Assembly: GCA_014218235.1 (NCBI GenBank)
Contig: CM024755.1
Span: forward strand, 40,444,109 to 40,508,108
Source: Colocasia esculenta
Taxonomy: Eukaryota; Streptophyta; Magnoliopsida; Alismatales; Araceae
Length of the DNA: 64,000 bases
Direction: 5' to 3'
Shown one piece after another: positions 11,318 to 22,241 of the stretch (positions within the stretch are counted from its first letter, which is position 1; every line of letters starts with the position of its first letter). A program made the translations under genes and the position numbers. The notes under the pieces were generated by a model. The model worked only from the letters and a program-made list of their open reading frames with translations. It was not told the DNA's origin and did no database searches.

Positions 11318-11789
11318 GAGCTGGAAGGAGGGCAGAGAGAGTTAAAGGTAGAAAGAAGTCGTATCTGTGAGAGGGAGATTGTGGGAGAAAGACTCGGAGT
11401 AGAGGAAGCGTTCACAACTTGGATTCTTGGACGTCAGTGTGATCTCTTTCTTGCGAACGAGGGCAATGTTGGATCGACTGAGGATGGCGAACTCAGAGCT
11501 CTCGTCCCAAAGGTAGTTCTATGCCAAGACATTGCTCTTCATGAACTCCACCTCCTTCATCTGCATGTGCCCTGCATGGATGACAACGGTGGCGGGCGAG
11601 GGCATGGTAGATGATAACGGCCGTGGTCGAGCAGGACGATGGTGGCCGAGGGCACGCATGGACAATGGAAGAAGGAGGTATCCACCCAAGGGAGAACCCC
11701 TAAATATCACACGCTTTTTATTTCCCGTGCAAGCGAAATGTATTGGCGCAACAACTATACACTCACGGTTCCAGTTTTTTTAGGATGTT
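11318..11789. other. GC-rich segment near the CACTA right end, unrecognised
   Basis: It has open frames on both strands (11381-11614 plus, 11519-11710 minus) but none resembles a known family. It could be the 5' UTR of the neighbouring LINE fragment, or captured host sequence. Confidence 0.35.
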
Positions 11790-12055
11790 ATGAATAGATC
11801 AATACCTATATTTAGTAGATTTCCATAGGTGTATATATCTTTTTGTTACACTTCTTAATGAACTATGGCTAACATAAATATATTCTCTCACGATTTGTAA
11901 AAACCGTAACTATATATACGTCTTTACATATGGCTAAAAAAAACGTGTGTATAACCTTGCAACAAACGGATTTAGCATGTATAATTGTGGTATATACCTA
12001 CGTATTATCCTACTGTAAGTAAATTCTGTGGGTATAACCCCAATTTGTTGTAGTG
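11790..12055. repeat. CACTA right terminal and subterminal repeats
   Basis: Contains TATATACCTACG, CCATAGGTGTATATATC and similar words matching the left subterminal region. It ends with TTGTTGTAGTG, the inverted counterpart of CACTACAA. Confidence 0.8.
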
Positions 12056-14213
12056 TCAAGACCTACGAACAACTCTGTTGGCCTAGTTTTATCTTTAGGT
12101 GACACCGGTTGTGTTGACGCCATCAGCTTCAAGACCTATGAACGACTGCATTGGCCTGGTTTTATCTCTTGGTGATGTCGGTTGTGTTGACGCCATCGGC
12201 TTCAAGACCTACGAACAACTCCATTGGCCTGGTTATATCTTCAGGTGACATCAGTTGTGTTGACACGATTAGCTTCAAGACCTACGAACAACTCCTTTAG
12301 CCTGGTTTTGTCTTCAGGTGAGGTCAATTGTGTTGACGCCATCAGCTTCAAGACCTATGAACAACTCCGTTAGCCTGGTTTTATCCTCTAGTGACGCTAG
12401 TTGTGTTGACGTCGTCAGCTTCAAGACCTATGAATGACTCCGTTGGCCTGGTTTTATCTCCTGGTGACGCTGGTTGTGTTGACGCCATCAGCTTCAAGAC
12501 CTACGAACAACTCTGTTGGCCTGGTTTTATCTTCAGGTGATGCCAGCTGTATTGAAGCCATCAGCTTCAAGACCTACAAACAACTCCATTGGCCTGGTTT
12601 CATCGTCTGATGACGCCGATTGTGTTGACGCCATCAACTTTAAGACCTACGAATGACTCTGTTGACCTGGTTTTATCTCTTGGTGACGCCGGTTGTGTTG
12701 ACGCCATCAGCTAAAAGACTTACGAACAACTCCATTGTCCTGGTTTTATCTTCAGTGACGTCAGTTGTGTTGACGCCATAAGCTTCAAGACCTACAAACA
12801 ACTCCATTGGCCTAGTTTTATCTTCAGGTGATGTCGGTTGTATTGAAGCCAACTGCTTTAAGACCTAAAAACAACTCCATTGGCCTGGTTTCATCATCCG
12901 GTGATGCCGATTATGTTGGTGCCATCAACTTCAAGACCTACGAATGACTCCGTTGACCTGGTTTTATCTCCTGTCGACGCCAGTTGTGTTGACGCCATCA
13001 GCTAAAAGACCTATGAACAACTCCGTTGTCCTGGTTTTATCTTCAATGACGTCAGTTGTGTTGACGCCATAAGCTTCAAGACCTATGAACAACTTCGTTG
13101 GCCTGGTTTTATCCTCTGGTAACGTCGGTTGTGTTGACGCAATCAGCTTTAAGACCTACGAACGACTCCGTTGGCTTGGTTTTATCTTCAGGTGACATCA
13201 GTTGCGTTGTTGCCATCAGCTTCAAGACCTATGAAGAACTCCGTTGGTCTGATTTTATCCTCTGATGATGCCGGTTGTGTTGACGCCATCAGCTTCAAGA
13301 CCTACGATCGACTCCGTTGGCCTGGTTTTATCTTCAGGTGACGTCAATTATGTTGACGCAATTAGCTTCAAGACCTACAAGCAATTCCATTGGCTTGGTT
13401 TTATCTTCCGCTGATGTCGGTTGTGTTGACGCCATTAGCTTCAAGACCTATGACCAACTCCGTTGGCCTGGTTTCATCTTTCGGTGACACCGATTGTCTT
13501 GATGCCATCAACTTCAAGACATACGAATGACTCCTTGGCCTGGTTTTATCTCTTGGTGACGTCGGTTGTGTTGACGCCATCAGCTTCAAGATCTACGAAC
13601 AACTCCGTTGGCCTGGTTTTATCTTCAAGTGACGTCAGTTATGTTGACGCCATCAACTTCAAGACCTACGAACAACTCCGTTGGCCTTTTTTTATCTTCA
13701 GGTGACGTCAATTGTGTGGATGCCATCAATTTCAAGACCTTCAGGCAATTCTGTTGGGCTGATTTTATCTTCCGGTGACACTGGTTGTGTTGACGCCATC
13801 AGCTTCAATACCTACGAATAACTCTGTTGGCCTGGTTTTATCTCCTGGTGACACCGGCTATGTTGACACCATCAGCTTCAAGACCTCTGAACGACTCTGT
13901 TGGCCTGATTTTATCTTTTGGTGACGCTGGTTGTGTTGACGCCATCAGCTTCAAGACACACGAACAACTCCATTGTCCTGGTTTTATCTTCAGGTGACGC
14001 TAGTTGTGTTGACGCCATAAGCTTCAAGACCTACGAACGACTATGTTGGCCTAGCTTTATCTCCTGGTGACGCCGGTTGTGTTGACGCCATCAGCTTCAA
14101 GACCTACGAACAACTCCGTTGGCCTAGTTTTATCTCCTGGTGACACCAGTTGTGTTGACGCCATCAGCTTCAAGACCTACAAATGACTCTGCCGGCCTGG
14201 TTTCATCTCCTGG
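12056..14213. repeat. 73-bp tandem array, right arm
   Basis: About 29-30 copies of the same 73-bp unit as 3587-4025, in the same orientation. The whole array was about 35 copies (roughly 2.6 kb) before the CACTA insertion. Monomers are diverged by point changes and by some 1-3 bp length changes, so homogenisation is not recent. It lies between gag and the 3' LTR of the large gypsy-like element, where Tat/Ogre elements are known to hold hypervariable tandem repeats. Confidence 0.95.
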
Positions 14214-14309
14214 TGTTAGAATTGGTGACCTGCAATGAATTGGAGTGGCCAACAATCAGGGGCAATCTATTTAGAGGTACAAGGTTTGAAAATTTTTTCT
14301 TTTTAATGG

Positions 14310-14830
14310 CTGATAATTTGCTGATTTTGAAAAATGAGTTTGAAATCATGATTGACAAATCATTTTTCTTTTAAGATGATTTTTTTTTAATCATAAGTGG
14401 CAAACTTGCCAGTTTTGAAATATGAGTTTTGAAAATATGATTGGCGAGTCGCCATTTTTGAAATATATGAGTTTTTTTTTTTTAAATCATGAATGACAAG
14501 CTTGCCAATTTAAAATATGGACTTTGAAAACATAGTTGATGATTCGCCACTTTTGAAATATGAGTTTTTTTTTTTAAATCATGAATGACAAACTTGCTAA
14601 TTTTAAAATATGAGTTTTGTAAACATGATTGGCGAGACGTCACTTTTGAAATATGAGTTCTCTTGAAATCATGAATGGTAAACTTGTCGATTTTAAAAAT
14701 ATGAGTTTTGAAAACATGATTGGCGAGTCGCAACTTTTGAAATATAAGTTTTTTTAAAAATCATGAATGGCAAGCTTGCCGATTTAAAACATGGGCCTTT
14801 AAACATGATTGACAAATTGGCAAATTTTTT
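14310..14830. repeat. About 93-bp tandem repeat, five degenerate copies
   Basis: Each unit has TTTTGAAATATGAGTTTT, a T/A run, AAATCATGAATG-CAAACTTGCC, then GAAAACATGATTGGCGAGTC. The GATTGGCGAG-type word recurs at about 14440, 14534, 14628 and 14719. It is a third tandem-repeat family in the same 3' region. Confidence 0.8.
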
Positions 14831-14896
14831 TTGAAATGTAGATGATGTCTGAATAAGGATAAATCCTTCCACGATTTTATTAGGGATGAGAAAGAG

Positions 14897-16582
14897 TGTT
14901 GGGTTGAGTGTATATTTATATCATTTCCCTCCTATTTTGATGAGGACAAGAAGTGATTTTAAAGCAATTTAAATGAAACATGTCAAAAACATCATACCTG
15001 AAGTCAATGTTCAAAAAGCATGTTTCAAATCACATTTATCATTTATGTCATGATAAATCATTTAACTAATGATATATGTGTTTAATTTTCAGGTACAAAC
15101 ACTTTTTGCAAAAGAAGTGTCGACACACCCCTCAATGGTGTCGACACAACACATCAGTCTCAAAGGCAAAAAGCTGAAGAATTGCCTAGACTGTGTCGAC
15201 ACTAGTCCAGAAGCAGGTCGATATGAGTTGCAGATTCCAGGATTTACACTACCCAGGTCGACGCACTCTCAGGGCAGGTCGACACTGGATCCTGCTCCCA
15301 AAACAGTTATTTTCAGAACCAGGATAGCAGGTCGACACAATACCAAAGCAGGTCGACACTGGATCAGCTCCCAGAACAGCCTGTTTCAAGATCTGGGCAG
15401 TGTGTCGACACCATCACCAGGGCAGGTCGACACACTACGGAAAGTTTGCAACTTAAATTGGATGTTTGCCACGTGTCAGCCTAGGGCGATGGGGTATCAA
15501 CCTAGGATCGTGAGCCCTTGTACCTAAAGGGTTTCTTTGGAATCTTTTGGGTATAAAAGGCCCCCAATTGGCCGTCCATCATAAGAAGAGACCCAACTAA
15601 CTCTTAGAGCCTCCAAAAAGTTTCCTGGCGGCTACAAGAGGTCGTCTCCCTCCTCTGCTCTCTGTGTGCTTCCAGAAGACCAATTCTCACCAATTCAAGT
15701 GTGAGAATTGGAGTGTGATCCCTGTAGAAACCTCTGAAGCATCCCAAGGAAGCAGATCCAGTAGAAGCCTTCGTTGGAGAAGAATTCAAGGAAGATCCAA
15801 CAATTCCAAAGTGCAGAGCATCGATTTTGGACTTCAAGATTGCAAGCCTCTTCCCAATCCAAGCTTCTACAAGGGAGTACACTTGAAGAACGAAGTTATT
15901 TAATACAATTCATTGTACTTCTGTTCTTCTGAGATATCTTTTGAGATTATGCAAGTGCTTCTGCATAGCTCTCATTAGTGCTCTCATTTTCGACTAGATC
16001 TGTTGCTAGAAGGTCTATGTCTTGAGTTGGTGTCTAGCAAGTCTTATGTGAGCATTGTGCTCAAGTTGTGTGAGCATTGTGCTCAGGTTGTTGTGAGCCG
16101 TTGTGCTCAGTTTGAGTTGTCTAACTCAAGGTTGTGTTGAGCAGTCTTGCTCAGTTGTTCTAGAGTAGTCTTGCTCTAGAAGTTGTGTGAGTTGTAAGCT
16201 CTCAAGTGTTGGAGTTGTCAGGCTCCAGTGGGTGTGTTACCCAGTTGTTTTAGTGAATCCTCACGGGGTGTGAGGGGTGGATGTAGGAATCACTTGGGTG
16301 ATTTCCGAACCACCTAAAAATCCTTGTGCATTTGTCTAATTGTGGTTTGATCATTTCATCCGTTAGATGCTTGCATAGGATCGGTTAATATTCACTTAAT
16401 CAACTTGTTTTGCATCTATTTTACCAACTCACTCAAATCTCATCAGATCTGTGGTTTTTTACTGATAAAATTGCCTCTGATTCAAAAGTGTTTTTAAATT
16501 GTATAAGCTTCCGCAAAAAGTGGCTTAGATCTATTCATCCCCCCCTTCCAGATCTTTTCCACACCTTCACTTCGATCCTTCA
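14897..16582 (+). mobile_element. Sirevirus-like (copia) solo LTR, 1686 bp
   Basis: It starts TGTTGGGTTGAG and ends CCTTCA. The 5-bp target duplication AAGAG lies at 14892-14896 and 16583-16587. The opening with CTATTTTGATGAGGACAAG, the GGTGGATGTAGGAATCAC and CGAACCACCTAAAAATC phrases near 16270-16320, and the ATTCATCCCCCCC near the end are typical of Sirevirus LTRs. About ten GTCGAC-containing words lie at 15115-15430. The absence of internal sequence plus a perfect duplication means LTR-LTR recombination removed the rest. Open frames inside it (such as 15069-15527) are not genes. Confidence 0.88.
15552..15560 (+). promoter_or_regulatory. TATA box of the solo LTR
   Basis: TATAAAAGG lies about 650 bp into the LTR, just after the cluster of GTCGAC words. 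This placement fits U3 upstream and R/U5 downstream. Confidence 0.65.
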
Positions 16583-16587
16583 AAGAG

Positions 16588-17306
16588 AATATGTACTAAA
16601 AATCCGGCAAGAAATCCCATGTACGGATATGTACATGAGCGGTGAAAGCCCAGTGCGATGTGATCATGCGGGCTCATATCATCACCCTCCAGAGAAACAT
16701 GCAATTTTGTTGAGGCATTGTTTATCTCAGAACCATAGTCTGGCTAGCGGTATGGTTGGCCCATCTTTATTTTGTTGCTCGTCATCGACGATAATATCTC
16801 AGGTGGCCCTAAAAGAGCCGATCGAGACCGCCTCAATGATTGGATCTCATGTTGGGTGGTTGGTGTAAGCATCTTAGCAAAAATGCTTTTTTTTTTCTTT
16901 TTTTGTCATTTTTTCTTTTTTTGGAATGAATATTTACATGAATGGACACTACATATGTGACCAATATATGTCCCTAAAATAACTCATTTTCGGCGAGCTA
17001 ATCCTTGCTTGCTTGCTTGTGATAGGCCGAAGATCTTGAAGTTCCCCCAGGGTGTATGAGTTTCATCTCTGCATTGAGCATCTTGAATTGCTTATACTTT
17101 TCTGACTCAAATATTATAGCTTGCATCTACACCCCACGTTGGCTAGTGCAAGCTGTTGTATGCTTTTACCCCATAATATCGTAGCAGATCCACTCTGTAC
17201 TTGTGCATTTGCAGTTCTTTTATTATCAAGGTCTCAATTTTATCTTTGAGGATATAGTATTCCTCTGGCATCTCTTGGGGTAGTTGTTGATACAGAGAAA
17301 TCACAT
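16588..17306 (-). other. Sequence downstream of the second gag; no pol
   Basis: On the minus strand this is where protease and reverse transcriptase should follow gag. Short open pieces are interrupted by stops and none shows protease, RT or integrase motifs. A T-rich tract is at 16885-16922. A pol deletion is inferred. Confidence 0.5.
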
Positions 17307-18698
17307 TTACAACTTTTTACCGAGATTTCTGTTGGACTGGGGGTCCATGTGGGCATGGCGGATACACTCATAGTCATCCACCTGCAGTTTGCCTTTGTTG
17401 ATCAACATTTGGACCAAATCTTTAAACACATGGCAATCTTCTATGGCATGGCCCACCACCTGATGGTAAGGGCAGAAGAGCAGATCATCACTCCTTTTGG
17501 CATCCTCCGACCTCTTAGGATTTGGTAGGACAATCTGGTTGTGCTCCTGGGCCAATTCAAAGAGGACCCTAGTTTTGTTCTTCGGTAAGGAATAAGGCTT
17601 TTGCAGTTTCTATTACAGTGGAATTAGTCTGTTTTGCCTCGACAATTTGGCAAGTGGAGAACTGGCTTCCCCTTCAACGGCTTCTAGAATCTGGATGTGC
17701 ATCTTTCTATGGCCCGCAATATCAGTAGAAGAGTACTTGGTGAGGAATGCCTCAATATCAGTGGCAACACTGTTCAGCCGATCAAAGGTTCTAATATAGA
17801 TGCTGCCCATTCTATTTAAAATCTCCTTTTGCAAGTTGTTCTTGCATATATTGACAACATCTTCTTCACATAGTGGTTGCTTACATTTCCTGCAGAAGTT
17901 TATCCACTGTCAGATATAGTCTTGGGATATTTCCCTACCTCCCTGGGAAATGGCATGTAATTTAGTTGCCGAGATTACTTCCTAAGTCATATAGGGGCCT
18001 GCTTTAAATATTCCTTGTCTGCTTAGTCAGTCTGCCATGGGCGTGACAGGGAGATTTGAATATGTGCACCTGCTTAATAAGGACCTACAAGTTGTCGGCC
18101 CACGGGTCACATTTCTCATTGCCTCGGTATGGCGCGTATTATGAACCCTAGGGCATGGAGCTTGACTATCATTGAGTGTAGCAGTAATGCTATCACTCAT
18201 CCTTGTTAGCTTCATCAAGCTACTCATCAGTGTTGGATCTGCCAAGCTTGGGCAAATATGGGCAGACTGCATGGACAACCTCTCTACTTGTGGCTTTGGA
18301 GTGATCTCCTAGCCAGTTGTCGAATAGATTCTCGGCTGTTCCAGAGTCATTTCATATGGATGTGTGAGCAAGATGCCCCCAGTGTGGCCTAGCATTGGCT
18401 GCGACACCGTCTGTAGAATTTGAGATGGATTGATGTCGCTTTGCAATGCTTCGACCAAGCCTTCCATTTCTTTTAATGCAAAGATGTATGCCTTTTTTTC
18501 TTGAATTTGCTTTCTCTGCATTTCAATCTCCAGTTGATATTTTTGTGATAGAGCTACCGTGGCAGGATTATCTGCGGGCATGCGGAGGATATTAGCCAAT
18601 GGCTTAGATCCGCATTTCTTCTTGTTATTTAAGCAAGTCTTGTTTGGAACCCCACAGATTGGATTGCTTGGATCATAGTTAATCCCTTCTGATGCCAT
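17307..18698 (-). pseudogene. gag 2 of the large gypsy-like element (decayed)
   Basis: Minus strand, in pieces. 18698-18309 encodes an N-terminal part with a Glu/Gln/Lys-rich coiled-coil candidate after PATVALSQKYQLEIEMQ. 17834-17613 encodes the end of the gag core (EILNRMGSIYIRTFDRLN, IEAFLTKYSS). 17555-17307 encodes FCPYHQVVGHAIEDCHVFKD, a CX2HX4HX4C variant zinc knuckle. The same order and motifs occur in gag 1 (EMIGMEIRSFDRMN-like, then FCLYHQVLGHSIEDC), at clearly lower than recent-duplicate identity. Frameshifts and stops separate the pieces. Confidence 0.75.
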
Positions 18699-19573
18699 TT
18701 GAGGTGCATGGGATGACTCAGACTGCTCCTAGCTTCTTAATTATTGTACAATTTCAGTGGAGGTGGACTTTGCATACCTCGGATCTCAGGATCCAAGATA
18801 TTATAGGATGCTTCTCCTCTATGTATAGTGTTGTGATTTGTCAGATGTAGTTTCTCCCACCTTCTTCTAGATCTTGTTATAGACTTAGGGTTCGACGATC
18901 TAGTCTGATTCACGCCGTTGGAGTTAAAGTCGATCTCTTCCCCCTTACCATGTTTGGTCATATCTAGCAGGGATGATATAGTGTTGCAAGAGAGAGAAGC
19001 AACCACTTTCTCCTTCCTCTTGGATCTTCTCTTCTTCCTCTTATGCTCTGTTGGTACTTGCCCCCAGAATAATTTTTCTTAGGGTTGAGATATTTCTTGT
19101 TTAACTGCTTCTTCTAGCTTTAACATTTCCATCTCCTCCAACGGTACATATTCTTGTAGCTGGATAAGATGCCTTTCAGGTTGCTCAGATTTATCTAACT
19201 CATCTATTAATGCTTGTAGTTGTTTGAGTGATGGGCTGCCCTCTATGTACAATGGTAGAGGTGTCTGCCACCTTCTGTTGCTAGTATTTCTCGTGGAGAT
19301 CACTTGGGGCTTCACCAGATGCCATACTGGTGTGACAATTGGTGGAGATGGCTAAGGTATCATTCCTCGAACATGCACATGTGGAGTAGGCTGTTTGGAT
19401 GGCTTCCTCCGTCCCTTTTGAGGCACCTTCTTCCAACTCTCTTGATTTCTTACAGAGGCCAGAATGTAATGTTCATAACTCATCTGCGTACTAGTTTTAG
19501 AAATTTCTTCTGGAAGTTGTTGGTACAGTGATACCATATTAGCTGTTGATTGTCAGACAGGGGCTTCGTGTGG
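18699..19573 (-). other. Linker between the two gag genes with short open frames
   Basis: Three unrecognised minus-strand frames lie here (19537-19352, 19315-19079, 19006-18737). The middle one is acidic and helical (LKQLQALIDELDKSEQPERH). They may be C-terminal gag 1 sequence or the N-terminal extension of gag 2. No protease motif is seen. Confidence 0.45.
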
Positions 19574-21072
19574 TTATAGTGGATTCACTTTATATTCTCC
19601 CATATGTAGTTCCCCCTTCTTAAACAAACACTCCATGATGTCTTTGAACACATAACAATCCTCTATGCTATGCCCCAAGACTTGATGATACAGGCAAAAT
19701 AGAGGATCATCCTTCCTTCCCACTTCTTCAGGTCTCTTGGGTGTTGGAAATGTAATCTTATTGTAATGAGTGGCCCATTCGAACAATATTTTTGTTTTCT
19801 CCTTGGGGAAAGAGTATGGCTTTCTAACTTTGTCTTGGAAAATCATATTCCTCCTTGGAGTATTAGGCTTAGTGCCGGAAGACCCAACACCCCTCTGCTA
19901 TTCGAAGTTCTTTAGATCGACAATGTTCACCTCTTTTCTGGTGGGCTTTTTATGGGCTGGCTTGTCCTTTTGTTCCATGGATGTATTGCTAGAATAGCTT
20001 GCCATGAAGGCTTCAATTTCTGCTACCACATTGTTCATCCTGTCGAATGACCGAATTTCCATCCCAATCATTCTTTCCAATAACTCTCTCTTTAGGTTTT
20101 GTTTGCAAATTTGCACCGCGTCTTCTTGGTGAGGAGGGTGCTTGCATCTCATACTAAGGCTCCTCCACCGCTGGATGTAATCCAGGGCTGATTCATTGGC
20201 TCTTTGTTTTGTTGTATAGAGTTTGGTAGTTGTGACCTCCCTTTCTGCAATATAGAACCTTTCTCTGAATTTCTTTTGCATGTCTACCCAGTCCAATACA
20301 GACCTGCTGGCAGGCAAGAGTACCATTCAAATGCTATGCCCATCAAGGAGGAGCCGAAGAACTTCAGCAAGTAGGACTCATCAGCGGCCAAGTCGCCCAT
20401 CACATTGATGTTGTAGGCTATATGCTCTTTTGGGGATCCTTGCCCGTTGAGTTTATCGAACTTTGGAGGCTTAGTAATCCCCGACGGTAGCTTTTTCATA
20501 GCATGATGTGAAGGATAGGGTACCCTACACACATCAAAAGGAACATGTTCTCCATCACCCCACTCAGCAAGCTTCATTTCAATCATCTACTACACCATCA
20601 ATTTGCTGATGGCTGCGGGGTCTACTGGCTAAGGATAGAAATGGGATGGCGCATTATCTGGTGTATCTATAATAGCCACTGATGAAATTGGAATAGGTGC
20701 CTAGCTTGCCCTTTGATGCTCGAGAACTTGAGTAAGCACCGATTGTTGCTGGTGCAAGAAGGGATACTGTTGTTGCTGGTATTGTTGTGGTTGTTGTTGG
20801 GACTGTTGATGTTGCTTTGGGGTTGGAATAGCATGCAAGTGTTCACATTGCTCATCTATTTGTTGTGCAAAGGTGGGTTGCGGTAGAGCTTCCATTGATT
20901 CAAGGGCTCCTTGAGAAGTCTCCCCCAAAATTTCAGCTTCTTGGGTCACATGCCCTGTATTGTCTTTGCCTGCCAGTTGTTTCTTGAGTGCTTCAATTTC
21001 TGCTTGATACTGCTGTAGCAGAGCCATGATTGTTGGATCTAGGGTGGTAACGCCAGAAGCTTCTGCCACCAT
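19574..21072 (-). pseudogene. gag 1 of the large gypsy-like element
   Basis: Minus strand. 21072-20701 encodes an N-terminal segment with a predicted coiled coil (LLQQYQAEIEALKKQLAGK) and a Gln-rich tract. 20586-20284 begins the retrotransposon gag core (KLPSGITKPPKFDKLNGQGS, KFFGSSLMGIAFEWY). The core continues in another frame at 20326-19898 (KKFRERFYIAE, LDYIQRWRSLSMRC, RMIGMEIRSFDRMNNV). The two overlap at about 20300, so a small indel broke the frame. 19846-19574 carries the CX2HX4HX4C knuckle FCLYHQVLGHSIEDC. A shorter frame at 21317-21084 lies just upstream. Confidence 0.78.
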
Positions 21073-21332
21073 GCCCCCAGGTGTTATTTCGGGTGGTGGG
21101 GAGGGATTCCATCATTATCACCATTGCCATAAGTTGTAATCACATTCATAGTGACAACCACCACATCTCTTGCAAGAGCATCTGCACCTCCACAGGCTAC
21201 CGTTAACGCTGTTATTGGTGCTCCTCTTCTGGTAAGTGGCCATGGTCTCTCGACATGCTCTATCAATTCTTCAGATTCAGTTGGTAAAGCACCATGTCGA
21301 CCCCAGACACTGGCCATATGGCAAGTGAAGAT

Positions 21333-22241
21333 CTACCAAGAACCATATTTTCTTATTTCAATTCTTTGAGGCAGCTCAGATGAGCAAAATAGCCTCTCAA
21401 AGACCGTCATATCGTGCTTCTTTGCTTTAAGCTGAGCATGAGTGCGCACATAGGAATCTTCATTCTCGAATATGTAGTTTTCAGGTTTAGCTGGTAAAAC
21501 ATCCATATCTCTTAAAGGCTTCAAACGCCTTGAAGGAGAACTTAGAGGACCGCCGAATTGCCGCAATTCAGCTGCCTTGTTGTGGAAGTGAGTATATGTG
21601 ATTGCACTTCGCTGCTGCACCTTGGATCTGAAGACCCGAGGTGGCCGCCTATGGCTTGAGATCTCTATCTTGGTCGTCTCCTTTAGCACTATTTTCTGTG
21701 TTACTGGCTCTTTATCTTCAGGGAACCTAACTTTCTTGGGCCTCCATACCTGTTTGAATTTGATCGGCTTGGGGGCTAGCTTGCCCTTGAAGGTGTTATA
21801 CATTTCTCTCTTTTTTGCTATAGCTTGGAATGAATTCTTCATAGGTACTATTGGCATTATTTGTTCTGGTTTAGCTTCAGTACGTCCACTCTGCAGGTGG
21901 ATCCTCATGTCGCCAATCAGCACACTTTTCTTAGAGTTGGAAACCCGTGCATTGCGAGAAATAATCTCAGCATCTGCCATTGCATGATTGCGATGTCTCT
22001 TCATCCTTTTGCCTTTCTTTTTGTCGCCATGGTCCACATGATGAACTTGGCACCTCAGCTCATTCATGGTCACTTCGGTCTCATTGTCAGCTTCTTGGTG
22101 TAGTATGTTGACGAAGGCAACCCCCAAGAAGTTGGGGAATGTAACCACTGGAGGAAAGTCCCCAAAGTGAGTTGGCACGACAAGATAGTCACATCGAGCA
22201 TGATCCTGGACAATTTGAGGTCCAAAACGCACTACAGCCAT
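21333..22241 (-). CDS. Unrecognised 302-codon ORF upstream of gag (ORF1-like)
   Basis: Intact minus-strand frame from a Met codon at 22241 to a stop at 21333. The product is strongly basic in the middle (KKKGKRMKRHRNH, KPIKFKQVWRPKKVRFPEDK) and begins with VVPTHFGDFPPVVTFPNFLG. I see no gag, protease, RT, integrase or chromodomain motif and no membrane segment. It sits just 5' of gag 1 on the same strand. Ogre elements are known for an extra ORF before gag, so an ORF1 equivalent is a reasonable guess. It is the longest uninterrupted frame of the large element, although the neighbouring gag is broken. Function unknown. Confidence 0.5.
   Translation of the reverse strand: MAVVRFGPQIVQDHARCDYLVVPTHFGDFPPVVTFPNFLGVAFVNILHQEADNETEVTMNELRCQVHHVDHGDKKKGKRMKRHRNHAMADAEIISRNARVSNSKKSVLIGDMRIHLQSGRTEAKPEQIMPIVPMKNSFQAIAKKREMYNTFKGKLAPKPIKFKQVWRPKKVRFPEDKEPVTQKIVLKETTKIEISSHRRPPRVFRSKVQQRSAITYTHFHNKAAELRQFGGPLSSPSRRLKPLRDMDVLPAKPENYIFENEDSYVRTHAQLKAKKHDMTVFERLFCSSELPQRIEIRKYGSW

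Larger units (their letters stand above)
4026..12055 (-). mobile_element. CACTA (En/Spm-like) DNA transposon, defective
   Basis: It starts CACTACAAAAAAA and ends TTTGTTGTAGTG, so the termini are inverted CACTACAA repeats. The 3-bp target duplication TCA lies at 4023-4025 and 12056-12058, and the flanking 73-bp monomer is restored on excision. Both ends carry subterminal copies of words such as CCGTAGGTATATACC, as expected for binding sites of the CACTA accessory protein. Remnants of a TnpD transposase lie on the minus strand at 8143-9112, which makes the right end the 5' end. Length is 8030 bp. It also carries LINE fragments and exon-like ORFs of unknown origin, a typical cargo pattern for plant CACTA elements. 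Confidence 0.93.

Noticed and set aside
13401..13705. Open frames across the 73-bp array
   Set aside because: Repeat length is not a multiple of three, frames last only a few monomers and exist on both strands; they are by-products of the repeat.
12056..14213. Regular direct repeats resembling a CRISPR array
   Set aside because: Units are contiguous 73-mers with no unique spacers, lie in a plant retrotransposon, and have no cas genes nearby.
15069..15903. 152- and 79-92-codon frames
   Set aside because: They fall entirely inside the solo LTR and cross its TATA box; products are low-information and unrecognised.
16410..16868. 152-codon plus-strand frame
   Set aside because: It spans the solo LTR end, the AAGAG duplication and flanking gypsy-like sequence, so it cannot be an ancestral gene.
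21598..21987. 129-codon plus-strand frame
   Set aside because: It is the antisense shadow of the 302-codon minus-strand ORF.
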